Assembly (NCBI RefSeq): GCF_000719135.1
Contig: NZ_JOEK01000002.1
Coordinates: 372,001 to 436,000, forward strand
Length of the DNA stretch: 64,000 nt
DNA from: Streptomyces avicenniae
GTDB lineage: Bacteria; Actinomycetota; Actinomycetes; Streptomycetales; Streptomycetaceae
Direction of reading: 5' to 3'
Shown: positions 60,764 to 64,000 of the stretch, piece after piece
How the letters are laid out: the number at the start of each line of letters is the position of its first letter
How positions within the stretch are numbered: position 1 is the stretch's first letter
Program-made: the position numbers and the translations under genes
Notes under the pieces: model-generated
What the model was told of the DNA's origin: nothing
The model's input: the letters and a program-made list of their open reading frames with translations, nothing else
Database searches by the model: none

Positions 60764-63223
60764 TCAGTCCTCGCGCAGGGAGCCCTGGTCGAATCCCTTG
60801 ACGACCTGTCCCCAGTAGCCGGGGTAGATGTTGCCTTCGAGGTCGGCGACGGCGTTGGCGATGTCGGTCTCGTTGATGCCGTTGGGCTTGGGCAGGGGGT
60901 AGTCGCCCGCGGTCTCGCCGCGTGCCGGGTTGGCGTAGTCGGCGGCCTGGGCGGCGTAGGCGACGATGGTGCGGACGGGCTGGTCGCCGCGTTCGATGGA
61001 GTTCCACTGGGCCTCGCTGGCGCCGCCGTCGCCGGGGTCGGGCAGGGCGTAGCGCAGGCCCTCGATGAGGCCGTAGGCGCCGACGCTGACACCGGCTCCG
61101 GCGCGTGCCGACAGTTCGGCGAGGCCGCCTGCGACCCAGGCGGCGGTGCTGATGGTGTTCATGAAGGTGATGCGCTGTTTCCCGGCGAGTCCTGACGACG
61201 GGTTCTCGCGGGTGGCGAAGTCCTCGAAGCCCGCGACGCGGCCGACGGCCTGGAGGGCGGACGGGGCGTGGCTGTCGTCGCGGAAGGCGGCGTGGGCCGT
61301 GGTGGTCTGCCAGGTGGAGACGCCTTGCTCGAACTCCGCGCGGACGGCGTCGTCGGCGTGGTGCATGAGGGAGAAGAGGCCGTGCTGCTGGTCGCGGCTC
61401 AGCTCGAAGGCGTGGCGGTACTCCTCGCCGAAGAGGTTGGAGTAGAGGGTGTCGCCCCCGGCGGGGGCGGTGTGGAATCCGGAGTCGCCTTCGCCGGAGA
61501 GCTGGGACACGAGGTTCATGTAGCGCAGCATGGTGTCGCCGACGGCGCGTTCGAGGGGGGCGTGGTCGAGGGGCGCGTACATGGCGATGGTGGCGTTGCG
61601 GTCGCCGTGGATCTCGTCGGTGTGGTCGCCCGCGTAGGAGAGGACGTTGTAGGCGGCTTCGACGTAGGGTCCGGCGGCGGCGTCCTTGTGGTCGATGCCG
61701 TCGGGGAGGGTGGTGCCGCTCTCGACGAGGGCGGCGGCGCCGCTGCTGTCCTCCCAGTGGAGGCTGAGGAGGCTGTCGCGGAAGTTCTCGTCGGTGAGGA
61801 GTGCGGCGCTGGCCTCGCTGTTCAGCGCGGCGGCGGCGAGCAGCCCTGTGCTGCCCTTGTTGGCGAGGTCCTCGTAGCCGCCGTCCATGTACTGGTACTG
61901 GGTCATGGTCTGGGCCGTGACGGCGGTCTCGGCGAGGATGCGGGCGAACGCGTCGCCCGGGGGCGTGTCGGCGGTGGCCATGAGGGTGCCGAAGCCGTTG
62001 AAGGCTTCCAGGGTGTCGCGGTAGGAGTCGTCCGGGGGGTTGATCTGGGTGAGGAGGCCCGGGGTGAGGCCCTTGGTCAGTGAGGTGTCGCCGAGGCCGA
62101 CCAGGTAGGGGCGAAGGGCTGCGGGGACGGCGGAGAGCTGGTCGGCGTCGGTGGGGTCGATGCCGCCGAGTTCCGGGTCGAGGAGGAGCATGACGCTGTT
62201 GGCGACGCGCTGGGCGGCGGCGAACTGGATGCCGGCCGTGCCCGGGTCGAGGCCCTCGGTCCGTTCGGTGAGCGCGCCGAGGGCGGCCAGGTCGGCGGCG
62301 TCCAGGGCGCCGAGGAAGGTGGCGAGGTAGGCGCGGGTGACCGGTGTGAGGCGTGCGGGGGGTGTGCCGGGAGCGTCGAGCGGGTCGCCGAGGATGGCGG
62401 ACAGGCCCTCGGTGAGGGCGAGGAGCCGGTCGGGGTCCGGAGGTCTGCGGTCCAGTTCCTCCGCGAACTGCTCGGCGAGGTACCGCGCCATCTCGTCGGT
62501 GGTCCACAGGGGCAGGGGGCCGTCGGCGATGTCGTAGCCGAGGGTGGCCAGTTCGCTCGCGTAGTCGGTGAGGCGGCGGCGGTAGGTCTCGATCGCGTCG
62601 TCGATGGCCCCGGCCGTCTCGTCCGCCGCCTCGGTGGCGGTCCTGAGGTGTTTGGCGCGGATGCGGCCCGCGGCGCCTTCTGCCGGTTCGTCGAGGCCGG
62701 GCCACAGGTCGCCACCGCCCGGGGGCGGGAGGAGGCCGTCCTCGGTGCGGAGGGGCGGCAGGAGGGGGGAGGTGGCGGGGGGCCGGGCCTGCCATGCGGC
62801 CCATTCCTGGCGTGCGGCCTCCAGGGCGTCCTGGTACTGCTGCTCCAGGCCGCCGGTGCCGTGGACGAGGTCGTCCACCTCTTGTTCGGCGTACAGGGCG
62901 TCCTCGACGGCGCGGGCGAGGTAGTGGGCTGCGGTGTCGGCGTCCTCGCCGTCGTTGCCGAGGGCGCGGGTGGTGTCGGTGGTCCGCTGCTCCGGGTCGG
63001 CCAGGGGCGTCCCGTCCACGGTGCCTGCGGCGGCTGCGGTGCGGCTGGCCGTGCGGGCGAGGTCCCCGGCTCGGTGGCTCTCCTGGGCGGCGCGGGTCCA
63101 CAGGGTCCCGGTCGCGGCGATGTCCTCGGGGGCGATCTCGGCGGTGAACGCGTCCTGGCGGGTCCAGGGCGCGCCGCCCGCCGCCTTTTCGACTTCGCCG
63201 CGGGTGAAATGGACGTCGGGCAT
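60764..63223 (-). CDS. large actinobacterial protein of unknown function with WXG100-like N-terminal helices
   Basis: An 819-residue acidic protein with no signal peptide or membrane helix. Residues about 30-150 are helices with heptad-like spacing and a Trp-centred segment (ARQEWAAWQARPP), reminiscent of WXG100/LXG proteins. The middle is alpha-rich, resembling the DUF6571/TPR-region group I recall in Streptomyces (DDSYRDTLEAFNGFGTLMATADTPPGDAFARILAETAV; MTQYQYMDGGYEDLANKGSTGLLAAAALNSEASAAL). The C-terminus (YPGYWGQVVKGFDQGS) is distinctive. GGAGTTCCGTG precedes the ATG. It may be a type VII-secreted or toxin-like protein, but no catalytic motif is visible. Confidence 0.75.
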   Translation of the reverse strand: MPDVHFTRGEVEKAAGGAPWTRQDAFTAEIAPEDIAATGTLWTRAAQESHRAGDLARTASRTAAAAGTVDGTPLADPEQRTTDTTRALGNDGEDADTAAHYLARAVEDALYAEQEVDDLVHGTGGLEQQYQDALEAARQEWAAWQARPPATSPLLPPLRTEDGLLPPPGGGDLWPGLDEPAEGAAGRIRAKHLRTATEAADETAGAIDDAIETYRRRLTDYASELATLGYDIADGPLPLWTTDEMARYLAEQFAEELDRRPPDPDRLLALTEGLSAILGDPLDAPGTPPARLTPVTRAYLATFLGALDAADLAALGALTERTEGLDPGTAGIQFAAAQRVANSVMLLLDPELGGIDPTDADQLSAVPAALRPYLVGLGDTSLTKGLTPGLLTQINPPDDSYRDTLEAFNGFGTLMATADTPPGDAFARILAETAVTAQTMTQYQYMDGGYEDLANKGSTGLLAAAALNSEASAALLTDENFRDSLLSLHWEDSSGAAALVESGTTLPDGIDHKDAAAGPYVEAAYNVLSYAGDHTDEIHGDRNATIAMYAPLDHAPLERAVGDTMLRYMNLVSQLSGEGDSGFHTAPAGGDTLYSNLFGEEYRHAFELSRDQQHGLFSLMHHADDAVRAEFEQGVSTWQTTTAHAAFRDDSHAPSALQAVGRVAGFEDFATRENPSSGLAGKQRITFMNTISTAAWVAGGLAELSARAGAGVSVGAYGLIEGLRYALPDPGDGGASEAQWNSIERGDQPVRTIVAYAAQAADYANPARGETAGDYPLPKPNGINETDIANAVADLEGNIYPGYWGQVVKGFDQGSLRED

Positions 63224-63938
63224 CACGGAACTCCAGGAATGCGGCGTGAATGCGGAAAGCGGGGACGGCACGGGGCGCGGAGAGGGCTTACGGACGAGCG
63301 ATCAGAAAGGGAGCGGGCGACAGGCCCGACAGAAAGGGAATCGCTCAGAAATCCGCATGCCGTCCACTCTAACGAAGTGCGAAGTCCCTTCGTGTGCAGG
63401 TGCGATGACGTGCCACGCGGCGCAATGTCCCGGCAATGCCGCGTTCGCGTTCCGGGCGCGAAGCGCGTGTGGCGGCGCGGCGTCATTCCCATGTGAAGGA
63501 TTGATGAATTCCATGCTGCGCGCCACGCCGCGAGGCCGGGGACGCGGATCGGGATCTCCCGACAACGGCGGGACGGAGGCCCTCCCGCCCCCGCGCCCGG
63601 CGGCGGCCCCACCACGCGACGCCCCGCCGCGAGCGTCATCCGATCGAGCGAGTTGACTACTCTCCGTAATCATGACTACGCTTCGTGCATGCCTGAGAAC
63701 GTGAACCTTCTCCCCCGCCCCGTCCCCCCTCTCCTCCCCCGCCTCCTTCCTCTCCCGTCCGCCTCCTCGCCCGGCGCGCCGCGTCAGCCGTGGGAGGCCC
63801 GGCGCGGTCCCCGCGGCGGGATGCCTTGCCTTGGCGGCGGCACTGCGCCGTCCTGCGGCGGGTGTGCGGCGGGGTCACCGGTCACCGCCCGGGGTCCGGG
63901 GTGGGCGGTGCCGGAGGCGGGGCCGGGGCCCGGGGCGG
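63224..63938. other. 715-nt region without a secure gene
   Basis: The segment has patches of lower GC near 63290-63400 and an AT-richer promoter-like block near 63653. It contains a long C-rich run (63705-63760). No ORF with normal Streptomyces codon bias and a ribosome binding site is apparent. An open frame from 63689 to the window end has poor codon usage in its second half. Confidence 0.4.
63653..63682 (+). promoter_or_regulatory. strong consensus-like promoter in the gap
   Basis: TTGACT, 18 nt, TACGCT: one of the best -35/-10 pairs in the window. Six nt after the -10 an ATG (63689) opens a frame (MPENVNLLPRPVPPLL). A leaderless transcript or a small RNA is possible. The coding potential of the frame is doubtful. 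Confidence 0.5.
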
Positions 63939-64000
63939 TCATACGAAGATCTCGACGGCGGTCCAGATGGCCAGGGCGAGCATGCAGAGGCCGCCGACGC
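63939..64000 (-). CDS. C-terminus of a membrane protein (5' end outside window)
   Basis: The last 19 codons of a minus-strand gene read VGGLCMLALAIWTAVEIFV and stop at TGA: one hydrophobic helix near the C-terminus. Nothing more can be said. Confidence 0.55.
   Translation of the reverse strand, partial: VGGLCMLALAIWTAVEIFV

Noticed and set aside
59577..63101. 1174-codon minus-strand frame rich in Arg/Pro
   Set aside because: It overlaps the 819-residue gene in another frame and runs antisense to the zinc-ribbon gene. Composition shows it is a shadow frame.
63689..64000. leaderless ORF MPENVNLLPRPV... to the window end
   Set aside because: Promoter spacing is good, but the second half has codons rare in Streptomyces (ATA, CGA, AGA, TCT) and is antisense to a hydrophobic reading frame on the other strand.

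Overview
The window is chromosomal DNA of a Streptomyces or very close relative. The DNA is extremely GC-rich, GTG starts are common, and TTA is almost absent from the genes read. It carries actinomycete marker genes: sigR-rsrA, the das chitobiose cluster, wblE, nickel superoxide dismutase, and a B12-riboswitch-controlled class Ia ribonucleotide reductase. From memory, the order sigR, nrdAB, das, pdtaS, wblE, sigma/anti-sigma pair, sodN, malic enzyme follows the S. coelicolor SCO52xx backbone, read here in the opposite direction. Accessory material interrupts that backbone.

Left end (1-13.7 kb). A three-gene minus-strand unit encodes a trypsin-like VMAP protein, a MoxR AAA+ ATPase and a vWA-like protein cut by the window edge. 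This is the signature of the NTP-dependent ternary conflict systems. Next come a small DUF6104 gene, a DUF4097-PadR pair with a candidate operator, an alpha/beta hydrolase, a 933-residue membrane protein with an extracellular periplasmic-binding-type half, an MDR oxidoreductase and an acetyltransferase.

13.7-20.8 kb. A complete polar amino-acid ABC transporter, malic enzyme, a methyltransferase, a CGNR regulator, and the divergent sodX/sodN pair.

Variable segment (20.9-29.8 kb). An XRE regulator with two small downstream genes, a divergent flavoprotein, a phage-type KilAC antirepressor, a RloA/RloB-like ATPase-nuclease pair (candidate phage defence), a coiled-coil protein, a Methyltransf_19 enzyme, a Cys-rich copper-storage protein and a Nudix hydrolase.

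Regulatory core (30-37 kb). Anti-sigma factor and SigB/F/H-type sigma factor, a membrane protein, a lipid kinase, wblE, a PdtaS-type histidine kinase, and a TetR/SDR pair with twin operators.

Chitin/GlcNAc block (37-44 kb). dasA, dasB, dasC, dasD and a SIS-domain gene form one unit behind three tandem DasR-like sites. dasR is divergent, and a perfect hairpin sits between dasA and dasB.

44-52.6 kb. cstA-ybdD (pyruvate/peptide uptake), a DUF2079 membrane protein, an acetyltransferase, the cobalamin riboswitch with nrdA-nrdB, and a 53-codon membrane-protein gene containing a TTA codon.

Right end (52.7-64 kb). A drug-efflux MFS with FMN reductase, a secreted Zn carboxypeptidase, peptide deformylase, a TPR protein, rsrA-sigR with a perfect SigR-type promoter, an SRAP peptidase, a zinc-ribbon membrane protein, an 835-residue protein of unknown function, and the last codons of a membrane protein. 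No rRNA, tRNA, CRISPR array, transposase or integrase was recognised.
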